Positions 1-7,300 of a stretch of 7,761 nt of DNA are shown here, piece after piece. Position numbers and translations under genes: made by a program. Below the pieces are notes generated by a model, which was given only the letters and a program-made list of their open reading frames with translations, made no database searches and was not told the origin of the DNA. Source of the DNA: an uncultured Gemmatimonadota bacterium (GTDB taxonomy: Bacteria > Gemmatimonadota > Gemmatimonadetes > Gemmatimonadales > GWC2-71-9); the NCBI GenBank assembly GCA_946480845.1, contig CAMLLJ010000130.1, positions 1 to 7,761 on the forward strand, written 5' to 3'. Within the stretch, counting starts at the first letter, position 1, and the number at the start of each line of letters is the position of its first letter.

Positions 1-160
1 GGCGGTGTTCAGCGGCATGCTCGGCGTCACCTTCTTCGGGCTCTTCCTGACGCCCGTCTTCTACGTCGTCATCCAGGGGCTCGCCGAGCGGCGGGCCGCC
101 ACTGCCGAGCGCCAGCCGGCCGCGAATGCCGGGCTGGCCGGGGAGGCCTACCATGCGTGA
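1..160 (+). CDS. RND (HAE1-type) efflux permease, C-terminal fragment
   Basis: This is the last 52 codons of an inner-membrane, proton-driven multidrug exporter. The first complete codon is at position 2 and the stop is TGA at 158-160; the rest of the gene lies before the window. The visible protein starts AVFSGMLGVTFFGLFLTPVF and continues YVVIQGLAERR. This is the last transmembrane helix of AcrB/MexF-type permeases, with the conserved GMLGV-TxxGLFLTPVFYV pattern, followed by a charged, Ala-rich cytoplasmic tail. The wording is closest to the MexF branch as I remember it. The stop overlaps the start of the outer-membrane factor gene, so permease and channel are made from one transcript. Substrate cannot be judged from this fragment. 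Confidence 0.9.
   Translation, partial: AVFSGMLGVTFFGLFLTPVFYVVIQGLAERRAATAERQPAANAGLAGEAYHA
141..146 (+). promoter_or_regulatory. Shine-Dalgarno that fixes the start of the outer-membrane factor
   Basis: GGGAGG lies six bases before the ATG at 153. It supports that start over the upstream in-frame ATG at 126, which has no such site and would add ten residues before the signal peptide, and over the ATG at 177. The site lies inside the end of the permease gene. Confidence 0.7.
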
Positions 161-1556
161 CATCCTGCGCGGCGCGATGCGCCGCCCGATCCAGATCCTC
201 CTGCTCGCGGCCATGACGGCGCTTCCGTCAGCGCTCGTGGCGCAGGGTGACGCCCCGCTTCCGCGCACCATCGCCGACGTTGAAGCGGCCGCTCCCGCGA
301 CACTCGCCTCGGCCGCATCGCTCGGCGACACCACGCTGGCGCGGCTCATCGAGCGCGCGCTGGGCGGGAACCGCGACCTGCGCGCCGCCGCGGCGCGCGT
401 GGACGAGGCGCGGGCCAGCCGCACGCAGGCGGCCCTCGACCTGGTGCCCACCGTCACGGCTGTCGCGGGATACACGAGGCAGCGCCTGCCGATGGCCGCT
501 GTGCCGGGATCGGTGGATAGGCTTCCCGCGCGCGACTACTGGGACACCGGCATCGAGGGCGCGTGGGAGATCGACCTCTTCGGCCGGCTGCGCCATGGCG
601 TCCAGGCGCGCGGCGCACTCATCGACGCTTCGGAAGCGGACGAGCGCGACGTGCAGGTGCTGGTGACGGCCGAGCTCTCGAGCACCTACATGGAGCTGCG
701 TGGCCTGCAGGACCGGCTCGCCGTGGCCACGCGGAACGCGGACAACCAGCGGCGCACCCTCGAGCTGACCCAGCAGCGGCTCGATGCGGGCCGCGGCACC
801 GCCTTCGACACCGAGCGGGCGCGGGCGCAGCTCGCCACGACGCTCGCGGCGATGCCGCTGCTCGAGTCGGGCATCGCGGCCGCGCAGCAGCAGGTGGCCG
901 TGCTCGCGGGCCTCGATCCGGCGGCCGTGCCGCCGGGGCTCGACGCGGCCGCCGCGCTCCCGGCGCTGCCGCCGGCACCCGAGCTGGGCCGGCTCGAGCC
1001 GATCATCCTCCGCCGCGGCGACATCGTCAGCGCGGCGCGCCGCTACGCCGCGGAGTCGGCGTTCCACGGCGCGGCAAAGGCCGAGTACCTGCCCCGCGTC
1101 ACGCTCGTCGGCGGCCTCGGCATGGGCGCCGGAGACTTCGACCGCCTCGGCGGCCGGGGGACGTCGCGGTTCTCCGTCGGCCCGGTGATCTCCTGGCCGC
1201 TGCTCAACCTGGGCCGCGTCCACGCGGCGGCGGATGCCGCGGGGGCGCGCAAGGCGGCCGCCGAATCGGCCTACGAGCAGTCGCTGCTGCGCGCGGCCGC
1301 CGAGATCCGCACCACGCACGCACGCTACCGCTCGGCGCGCGCGCGGCTCGAGCATCTCGAGGAGGCGGCGGGCGCCAGCGGGCGCGCCGCCGAGCTGGCC
1401 CGGCTCCGCTTCGAAGCCGGCGCCGCCGACTTCCTGCAGGTGCTCGACGCCGATCGCACGCTGCTGGCGGCGCACGATCAGCTGGCGCAGGGCCGCGCCG
1501 ATGCGGCCACTGCCTATGTGGCGCTCTTCAGGGCGCTGGGAGGGAACTGGCCATGA
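153..1556 (+). CDS. Outer-membrane efflux channel (NodT/OprN-type OMF, TolC superfamily)
   Basis: This 467-residue protein is the outer-membrane exit duct of the RND pump encoded just upstream; as a trimer it would span the outer membrane and periplasm and dock on the pump's adaptor. A signal peptide covers residues 1-30 (basic start, LLLAAMTALPSALVA, cleavage near ALVA/Q). Two outer membrane efflux protein repeats follow, at about 60-255 and 285-465. Family motifs are WEIDLFGRLR (138-147), TAFDTERARAQLA (216-228), SWPLLNLGR (347-355), FLQVLDADRTLL (427-438) and the terminal ALGGNW. The length is normal for the family. Many NodT-group channels carry an N-terminal lipidated Cys, but this protein has no Cys after the signal sequence, so it should be unlipidated. 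The start overlaps the permease stop and the end overlaps the next gene by four bases (ATGA). Confidence 0.93.
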   Translation: MRDILRGAMRRPIQILLLAAMTALPSALVAQGDAPLPRTIADVEAAAPATLASAASLGDTTLARLIERALGGNRDLRAAAARVDEARASRTQAALDLVPTVTAVAGYTRQRLPMAAVPGSVDRLPARDYWDTGIEGAWEIDLFGRLRHGVQARGALIDASEADERDVQVLVTAELSSTYMELRGLQDRLAVATRNADNQRRTLELTQQRLDAGRGTAFDTERARAQLATTLAAMPLLESGIAAAQQQVAVLAGLDPAAVPPGLDAAAALPALPPAPELGRLEPIILRRGDIVSAARRYAAESAFHGAAKAEYLPRVTLVGGLGMGAGDFDRLGGRGTSRFSVGPVISWPLLNLGRVHAAADAAGARKAAAESAYEQSLLRAAAEIRTTHARYRSARARLEHLEEAAGASGRAAELARLRFEAGAADFLQVLDADRTLLAAHDQLAQGRADAATAYVALFRALGGNWP

Positions 1557-2200
1557 CGAATACGAGACATCACCTGCAGCGGCTGGCGGCGATCGCGCTG
1601 CTGGCCGGCCTGGGAGCGGCCCCGCTGGCGGCACAGTCCGCGGAGCCGTTCACCCTGGCGGAAGGCACCGGCTACCGGCTGGATGCGGAGCCGATCGAGG
1701 TGCCCGTCGAGCGCGCGAGCCGTATCTCGCTCGCGGCGCGCGAGGCGCACGACGCCGCGATCGTGTACGCTGAGGCGCTGCTGAGCGGCAACTGGCGGCG
1801 CGCGGCGCGCGCGATGCACCCCGACGCGCTCGCCGAGATCAAGGCGGCCGTGCGCCGCAAGGCGAAGGCCGACCCCGCGCGCTGGCCCCTCTCGCTCATG
1901 CCCGGCACCCGCACCATCGAGGCGTTCGACAGAATGCCCGCCGAGCGGGTGTACGTGAGCGTCATGCGGCTCATCGACGCCGCGCGGCCGGAGGAGACGG
2001 CCGGCCTTGGCCGCATCGAGTTCCGCGAGCTCCGCGTCGAGTCCGATTCCGAGGCCGTCGTGAAGGTGAACCTGCTCAACCGGGACGAGCACGGCGAGCT
2101 GGACCGGAGCCGCGCCAAGATCCGGCTGCGGCGGCTGGGCGAGGAGTGGAAGGCGATGCCGGAAAGCGACCTCAGGCGGATCCGGAAGTTTCGCAAGTAG
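1553..2200 (+). CDS. Small secreted protein of unknown function, efflux operon (possible NTF2-like fold)
   Basis: This 215-residue protein is not one I can name. The ATG overlaps the channel gene's stop as ATGA and has GGGAGGG eight bases upstream, so the start is firm and co-translation with the pump is likely. A signal peptide (about residues 8-27, LAAIALLAGLGAAPLAA) with cleavage near LAA/QS predicts a soluble periplasmic or secreted protein; there is no lipobox and no further membrane segment. The mature protein has a helical part (about 58-105, including ALLSGNWRRAARAMHPDAL) and then a strand-rich C-terminal part (about 130-205, VYVSVMRL, IEFRELRV, AVVKVNLL, SRAKIRLRRLGEEWKAM). This order, with 'ALLSGNWRRAARAMHP' followed by 'GEEWK', resembles NTF2-like/SnoaL-like small-domain proteins. 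That fold is my inference. The C-terminus is strongly basic (RRIRKFRK). Confidence 0.75.
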   Translation: MTNTRHHLQRLAAIALLAGLGAAPLAAQSAEPFTLAEGTGYRLDAEPIEVPVERASRISLAAREAHDAAIVYAEALLSGNWRRAARAMHPDALAEIKAAVRRKAKADPARWPLSLMPGTRTIEAFDRMPAERVYVSVMRLIDAARPEETAGLGRIEFRELRVESDSEAVVKVNLLNRDEHGELDRSRAKIRLRRLGEEWKAMPESDLRRIRKFRK

Positions 2201-2219
2201 GGCGACTTGATCAGGATTA

Positions 2220-2237
2220 TGTCAAGTTAGCTTGACA
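2220..2237 (+). promoter_or_regulatory. Palindromic operator overlapping the -35 box
   Basis: TGTCAAG-TTAG-CTTGACA is a perfect inverted repeat with 7-base arms and a 4-base centre. Its right arm contains the complete -35 hexamer TTGACA (2232-2237). A dimeric repressor bound here would block RNA polymerase. The small HTH protein encoded two genes downstream in this unit (2700-2897) is the obvious candidate ligand; this is inferred from position and symmetry. No T-run follows, so it is not a terminator. A third CTTGA half-site lies at 2206-2210. Confidence 0.65.
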
Positions 2238-2260
2238 ATTCGTCGTCCTCGCTTTACTAT
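2232..2260 (+). promoter_or_regulatory. Sigma-70-type promoter for the membrane protein / HTH / DUF4403 unit
   Basis: The -35 is TTGACA (perfect, 2232-2237), the spacer is exactly 17 bases, and the -10 is TACTAT (2255-2260, four of six consensus bases). It sits in the one AT-rich stretch of the left half of the window. Transcription should start near 2267, giving a leader of about 30 bases before the ATG at 2299. Confidence 0.7.
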
Positions 2261-2292
2261 TCCTGAGCGTTTCGGTCAGAACCCGCTCAGGA
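2261..2292 (+). repeat. Inverted repeat covering the leader and the Shine-Dalgarno of the membrane-protein gene
   Basis: TCCTGAGCG (2261-2269) and CGCTCAGGA (2284-2292) are perfect 9-base complements separated by 14 bases. The right arm contains most of the AGGAG ribosome binding site (2289-2293) of the gene starting at 2299. If the transcript includes the left arm, the hairpin would hide the ribosome site. The predicted start near 2267 would cut most of the left arm out of the RNA, in which case a second protein-binding site on DNA is more likely. Chance is not excluded. Confidence 0.5.
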
Positions 2293-2298
2293 GCCACC

Positions 2299-2703
2299 AT
2301 GACGAACCCCCGCCCTCGTGCCATCCCGGACGGCACGGTAGTGCTCGGCCTGCTCGTGCTGTGGCTGGTGCTCTACTTCGGCGTACGTCTCTACCTGGAA
2401 GCCAATCCGGAGCTGGCTCGCGGGATCCGGCTGGCCCTCGCCTTCGTGCCGACGCCGGTCTTCGCCGCGTTCCTCTGGCGGTTCGTCCAGGGGATCCGCT
2501 CGGCCGACGAGCTGGAACGCCGGATCCAGCTCGAGGCCCTCGGTGTGGCCTTCCCCCTTGGCGTGCTGATGCTCACCACCCTTGGCCTGGTCCAGCGCGC
2601 GGTCGAGCTCAACTTCCAGGACTGGAGCTACAACCACATCTGGCCCTGGTTCGTCTTCTTCTACCTGGTCGGCAACGGGCTCGCCCGCCGGCGCTACGCG
2701 TGA
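2299..2703 (+). CDS. Four-helix integral membrane protein, partner of an XRE-type regulator
   Basis: This 134-residue inner-membrane protein of unknown function is the first gene of its transcription unit. The start ATG is preceded by AGGAG (2289-2293) five bases upstream. Hydrophobic segments are at about 12-33, 43-64, 78-99 and 112-128, which predicts four membrane helices. A charged loop, SADELERRIQLEALGVAF (68-85), lies between helices 2 and 3; such a DEL-RRI-LEA motif recurs, as I recall, in small membrane proteins found next to short HTH regulators, and it is the likely functional signature. Trp/Tyr-rich WSYNHIWPW (109-117) leads into the last helix and RRR follows it. The stop TGA overlaps the next gene's GTG (GTGA). 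The pairing suggests a sensor, modulator or target of the regulator, but no biochemical role can be assigned. Confidence 0.8.
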   Translation: MTNPRPRAIPDGTVVLGLLVLWLVLYFGVRLYLEANPELARGIRLALAFVPTPVFAAFLWRFVQGIRSADELERRIQLEALGVAFPLGVLMLTTLGLVQRAVELNFQDWSYNHIWPWFVFFYLVGNGLARRRYA

Positions 2704-2897
2704 AGAACCACCTCAGGGTGCTGCGGGCCGAGCGGGACTGGTCGCAGGCGGACCTGGCGGAGCGGGCGGGCGTATCGCGGCAGACGATCAATGCCATCGA
2801 GACCGGCAAGTACGACCCGTCCCTGCCGCTGGCCTTCGAGCTGGCCCGGGTCTTCGGGCAGACCATCGAGGAGATTTTCGAGTACGTTTCGGCATGA
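2700..2897 (+). CDS. Small XRE-family HTH transcriptional regulator (HTH only)
   Basis: This 65-residue DNA-binding protein consists of one Cro/C1-type HTH domain with no effector domain. It starts VKNHLRVLRAERDWSQADLA and continues ERAGVSRQTINAIETGKYDPSLPLAFELARVFGQTIEEIFEY. The recognition-helix segment SRQTINAIETGKYDPSLPLA (26-45) is the hallmark of this short regulator group, whose length of 65-70 residues is matched. The GTG at 2700 is chosen because it overlaps the previous stop as GTGA and puts the family's usual first residues at the N-terminus. No Shine-Dalgarno is visible before it, so translation probably depends on ribosomes finishing the membrane-protein gene. It most likely binds as a dimer to the palindrome at 2220-2237 and represses its own operon. 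The last four bases overlap the next gene (ATGA). Confidence 0.92.
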   Translation: MKNHLRVLRAERDWSQADLAERAGVSRQTINAIETGKYDPSLPLAFELARVFGQTIEEIFEYVSA

Positions 2898-4399
2898 CCC
2901 CGCGCCGTGCCGCCGCCCTGCTCGTCCCCGCCGTGCTCGGCGCCGCCGCGTGCGGGCCGCCGCGGCAGATCGACGCGCCCCCGCCGGCGGCCATCACCGA
3001 GATGGTGCAGGATTCGGAGGCGGTGGCCCCGCCCTCCTACGCCAGCGCCCCGGTGCGCCTCGACCTCCGGCTGGTGCTGCGCGAGATCGAGCAGACCATC
3101 CCCGATCACATCGGCAGCCTGGAGAACCGGCTGCTCATCGCAAAGAGTCCGCGCACCTGGGTGGCGATCGAAGTGCTGCGCGGGCCGATCGAGATCGACC
3201 TCGGCAGCAGCAGCATGACGCTGACCGCACTGGTGGCCTATCGCGGCCGCGTCTGGCGCAAGATCCCGCTCACCACCGTATCCGCCTCCTGCGGCACCGG
3301 CGACCAGGCCCCGGTGGCGCGGATCCGGATCCGCACCCGCTACCGCGTCGCCCCCAACTGGCGCATCCGCACGACGAGCGAGGTGCTGAGCGTCGAGCGC
3401 GCCACCGCCGAGCCGGCCGACGAGTGCCGGATCACGTTCGTCGGCATCAACGTGACCGACAAGGTGCTCGCGGCCGCGAAGGATGCGATCCAGAAACAGC
3501 TCACCCTCGCGGACGCGCGGCTCGCGTCGGTGGACGTGCGCGGCGCGCTCGCGCCGGTCTGGTCGGCGCTGCAGCAGCCGATCCCGATCGCCGACAGCAC
3601 GATCTGGCTCACGCTCGACCCGCGCGAGGTCGGCGTCGGGCCGATCACGGTGCGGGACTCGATCGCCCATGCGACGGTCACGCTGCGCGCCCAGCCGCGC
3701 ATCCGCGCCGGCCCGCGGCCGGAGCCGGATTCGATCCCGCTGCCCAACCTGAGCCGGGTGGAGGCGGCCGACACGGTCGTCGCCGTGCTCGACGGCTCGC
3801 TCACCTATGCCGCGGCGAACGAGATCCTGCAGAAGGAGCTGCGGGGCCTGCGGCTCCGGGTGCGGGGCCGCCGGGTGGTGATCGAGGACGTCGCGATGAG
3901 CTATCTGGGGCGGAACCGGGTGGCGCTCGAAGTGCGGGTCTCGGGTGCCGCGATCGGGCGGCTGCACCTGGTGGGCACGCCGGTCTACGATGCGGCGCGC
4001 GATGCGATCACGGTGCCCGACCTCGACTACGACGTGCAGACCTCGAACCTGCTGGTGCACGGGATCACCTGGCTCGCCGGCGGCAAGCTCCGCAACGAGC
4101 TGCGCCGGAGCGCCATCCTGCCGGCGAGCGCGATGCTCGACCTGGCCCGCGGCCTCGCCAACGAGGAGATCACCCGGACCCTCGCCGACGGCGTGCGCCT
4201 CTCGGGCGAGATCGGCGCGGCGCGCGCGCTGACGGCCCACGCCACGGCCCAGGGGCTCCGGGCGCAGGCGCGCGGCGTGGGGAAGCTGGCGCTCGACATC
4301 CGGCTCGAGGACGTGTTTCGGAACACGCACATCCCGCGCGAGCCGATCAAGGGGATCGAGGACGATTCCTCGGCGGCTATCGCCGCGGCCGCTCGCTGA
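2894..4399 (+). CDS. DUF4403-family lipoprotein
   Basis: This 501-residue protein is exported and probably lipid-anchored. A signal sequence (RRAAALLVPAVLGAAAC) ends in a plausible but imperfect lipobox at Cys20 (AAAC, without the usual Leu at -3). The mature chain matches what I know of DUF4403: an N-terminal segment APVRLDLRLVLREIEQTIP (52-70); a strand-rich part with ASCGTG (131-136); NWRIRTTSEV (155-164); ECRITFVGINVTDKV (177-191); PVWSALQQPIPIADSTIWLTL (221-241); and a C-terminal half with NLLVHGITWLAGGKLRNEL (385-403) and GVRLSGEIGAARAL (433-446). The function of the family is unknown to me; the long amphipathic strands would suit a lipid-binding or envelope role, which is speculation. 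The start overlaps the HTH gene (ATGA) and lacks a well-placed Shine-Dalgarno, so it is probably translationally coupled. Its last 23 bases overlap the opposing protease gene. Confidence 0.85.
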   Translation: MTPRRAAALLVPAVLGAAACGPPRQIDAPPPAAITEMVQDSEAVAPPSYASAPVRLDLRLVLREIEQTIPDHIGSLENRLLIAKSPRTWVAIEVLRGPIEIDLGSSSMTLTALVAYRGRVWRKIPLTTVSASCGTGDQAPVARIRIRTRYRVAPNWRIRTTSEVLSVERATAEPADECRITFVGINVTDKVLAAAKDAIQKQLTLADARLASVDVRGALAPVWSALQQPIPIADSTIWLTLDPREVGVGPITVRDSIAHATVTLRAQPRIRAGPRPEPDSIPLPNLSRVEAADTVVAVLDGSLTYAAANEILQKELRGLRLRVRGRRVVIEDVAMSYLGRNRVALEVRVSGAAIGRLHLVGTPVYDAARDAITVPDLDYDVQTSNLLVHGITWLAGGKLRNELRRSAILPASAMLDLARGLANEEITRTLADGVRLSGEIGAARALTAHATAQGLRAQARGVGKLALDIRLEDVFRNTHIPREPIKGIEDDSSAAIAAAAR

Positions 4400-7300
4400 C
4401 GGTCCGGCCGTCCGGCGCGGTCACCACGATCGGCCGGTCGAGCGGCAGCTCACGCAGCTGGCGCAGCGGGCCGGCTGGCTGTCTCCGGAGCGACGCGCCT
4501 CCGAACGGATCGGCAGTCCCAAAATCCACCCCGTAGCCCAGGTCCTGCAGCGATCCGATCGTGACCGCCGACAGCGGGTTGGCAAAGCCGTTAGTGATGT
4601 ATCCCGTCATCAGCTCGCTGGTAAAGACCGACTCTCGCCAGTGACCGTCGGCGGTGCCGAGCCCGCCGGTATTCTCCACCGGAACGGCGCCGATGCCGCC
4701 GATGGCCTGGTAGGCCGTGCGGGCGAAGGCGCCGGTAAACGTCGGGTTGAAGGTGCCGGCGCCGCTCAGCAGGCCGTGGTCGGTCCAGGTGGTGCCGAAG
4801 CCGAGCACGTGCGCCATCTCGTGAAGCACGACGGTCGAGAGCTGGCCATGTGACGCGAGGTCGTCGAGGTCGGCGCTGTCGAACCGGATGAGGCCCATGA
4901 CGGGCAGGTGGCTTCCGCTGCGCTGAACGCACGGGCCGGCCGAGCCGAGTACGCCGCCGAGCCCGTCGATCGGCACGGCCTGGATGTAGATGATCACGTC
5001 GTCGACGCTCTCGTTGAGCGCCGGCTGGCCGCTGAAGCAGCTTCCGGCGGGACTGGTCAGCGTCCACTGCGGCACATCGGTGAGGATGATGTCGCGCCAG
5101 CGCGCCACGGCCGCATCGAACGCCGGCTGGTGCGACGAGATGCCCCCGAGCGGGCGCAGCTCGATCGCGAAGTCGCTCACCACTGCGGTCGCCGTCGCAG
5201 AGAAAGTGACGCTCAGGCCGGGCACGTCGGGGTTGGTGCCGCGAACGGTGTTCAGCCCGACGGTGGAGCCCAGGCGCCACTGGAACCGCAGCAGTCCGTC
5301 GGCATCGGAGTGCTCCGTGGCCGTGATCTGCCCACCCTGCGGCACCTCGTACGCCAGGCTGAAGCCCGTCACCGGGTTGCCGTACCGGTCCCTGAACCTG
5401 GCGACCAGGTCGAGTGGCAGCATTCTCCGGACTCCCGCTGTCTGCCCATCGCCGCCGGCGACTTCCATCGAGACGACGGAGTCGGCGAGCACATTGAGCG
5501 GCATCGGCAGCGGTGCCAGGCCGGCCACTGTAGCGACCAGACTCTGCTCTCCCGACGTCGTGCCGAGCACCCACCCGTCGGGTGCGGCGGACCCCGAAGC
5601 GTCCGTCAACTTGACCGCGCCGGTGACCGTCCCCGTGGCGGCGGAAAACGTGACCTGAACGCCGGCGAGGTTGTTCTCCCCGACATCCTGCACGTACACG
5701 CGCGGCACGTTCCGGACCACCTGGCCAACAACGGCGTTCTCCACCTGATGGTCCGTCACCATCCTCGCCGGCGGGCCCGCCGTTGCGGTCGCCTGGAACG
5801 TGACCGGGCTTCCCTGCAGCCCGCTGGCCCGCGCCAATAGCGTGTGGGTTCCCATCCCCATCCCGAGCGTCCAGCCGCCCGAGCTCGCCACGCCGTTGGC
5901 GCCGCTTACCGCGCTCGCGTTGACGACGGTGCCGCCCTGGGCCTCGAAGATGACTGTCTGTCCCGGCGCCGGCGTGCCATCAGCATCGGTGACGATGACC
6001 GCGGGCGCGACCGGCAGCGCCGCATTGATCGGACCGGTCTGGCCCGCGCCCGCATGCACGGCGATGCGCACCGGCACGACCGTAAACCCTGACGCGGTGA
6101 AGAGCACCGGGCTCATCTCGATGCCGTCGGCCGTGGCGTGAAGGCGGTTCTCGCCCGGAGACGGCCCGAGGGTCCACGATCCGACGGTGGCGTGTCCCGT
6201 CGCACTGGTCACCTGAGCTGCCCCGGTGACCGTCCCACCTCCCGCCTCGACGCTGAACGCGACCGGAATTCCGGCCAGCGGGTTGCCAGACAGGTCCACG
6301 ACGCGCACCGTCGGCCTGACGGCAACGGCTGCGCCCGGGAGCCCGTTCTGCGCGGCACCCGCAGTTGCGCTCATCCTGCCGAGACCGCGGCCCGTGGCGA
6401 GGAACTCCACTGGGCTTCCCGGCAGGCCGGGCGCGAGTGCGACGAGCTGGTTCGTCCCGATGGTGGCGCCGAGCACCCAGGACCCGACCCTCGCGATGCC
6501 GGCGACGTCGGTGAGCTGGGCCGCTCCGTTGACGGTGCCTCCCCCCTGGGTGACCTCGAACGAGATGGCAAAGCCGGCCACCGGCCGCCCATCGGCGTCC
6601 AGCACCCGGACGGCCGGCGCGACCGCTACCGCGGTCAGGCGCTGCGCGGTCTGGTCCATTCCCTCGTGCGCGAGCACGCGGTCGGCCGCGACCAGGGTGC
6701 CGAAAGCCGTGAACACGACGCTGTCGGGCAGCCCGGTCACCCCGGCGCGAACCGCGTTCTCTCCTGCCGAGTTGCCCAGCGTCCACGAGGCCACCGTTGC
6801 GACGCCGTCGATGCCCGTGGCGATGCTGCCGCCCGGGATGGAGCCGCCGCCGGAAATCACCGTGAACCCCACCGCAACGCCGGCGGCGGGGTTGCCCGCG
6901 GCGTCGGTCACCCGGATGGACGGCGGGGCTGCAACCACCCTGCCGCTGCCTGCCGACTGGGTCGTAGGTGCATTGGCCGCGACCAGCCGTGCCGGACCGG
7001 CACGGAGCTCGATGGCATGAGAAGCCACCCTGAGCTGGGGTGCGGCGAAGGTGAGCGTGCGCTTGCCGACCGGCGCGGCGATGGCCAGGTCGTGGAACAC
7101 GGCGCGTCCGTCCGCTCCCGTGGTGGCCGTCACCGCGCCGGTGATCGACCCGGCGTCCACGGTGGCGGTGACCACAATGCCCGCGGCCGCGACGCTCGCG
7201 CCCTGCGCATCGGCCAGCTGGACCACCGGCTGGGTGGCGAGCACTACGCCGCTCGGCGCGGACGGCGGCGGAGCCACGACGAGCGTGAGCTGGGATGCCG

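Noticed and set aside
126..152. Upstream ATG at 126 as start of the outer-membrane channel
   Set aside because: It would add MPGWPGRPT before the signal peptide and has no ribosome site, while the ATG at 153 has GGGAGG six bases upstream.
228..1634. A 468-codon open frame on the minus strand opposite the outer-membrane channel
   Set aside because: It is an Arg/Gly/Pro/His-rich shadow made by the high GC of the real gene; the plus-strand product matches a known family throughout and the antisense product has no recognisable motif.
2205..2240. Possible rho-independent terminator after the efflux operon
   Set aside because: The stems are short and AT-rich and no T-run follows; the symmetry is better explained as an operator over the -35 box.
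3319..3334. Perfect 16-base palindrome GCGGATCCGGATCCGC
   Set aside because: It lies inside the DUF4403 coding region and is explained by the codons for an alternating Arg-Ile strand; there is no regulatory context.
2609..4330. A 573-codon open frame on the minus strand opposite the DUF4403 gene
   Set aside because: Its low-complexity composition (R, H, A, G, D) is typical of antisense frames in GC-rich DNA, while the plus strand encodes a family-consistent lipoprotein.
5190..7292. DNA-level tandem repeat or CRISPR-like array
   Set aside because: The periodicity exists only at protein level, about 300 bases per unit with strongly diverged copies; there are no short identical repeats with spacers.
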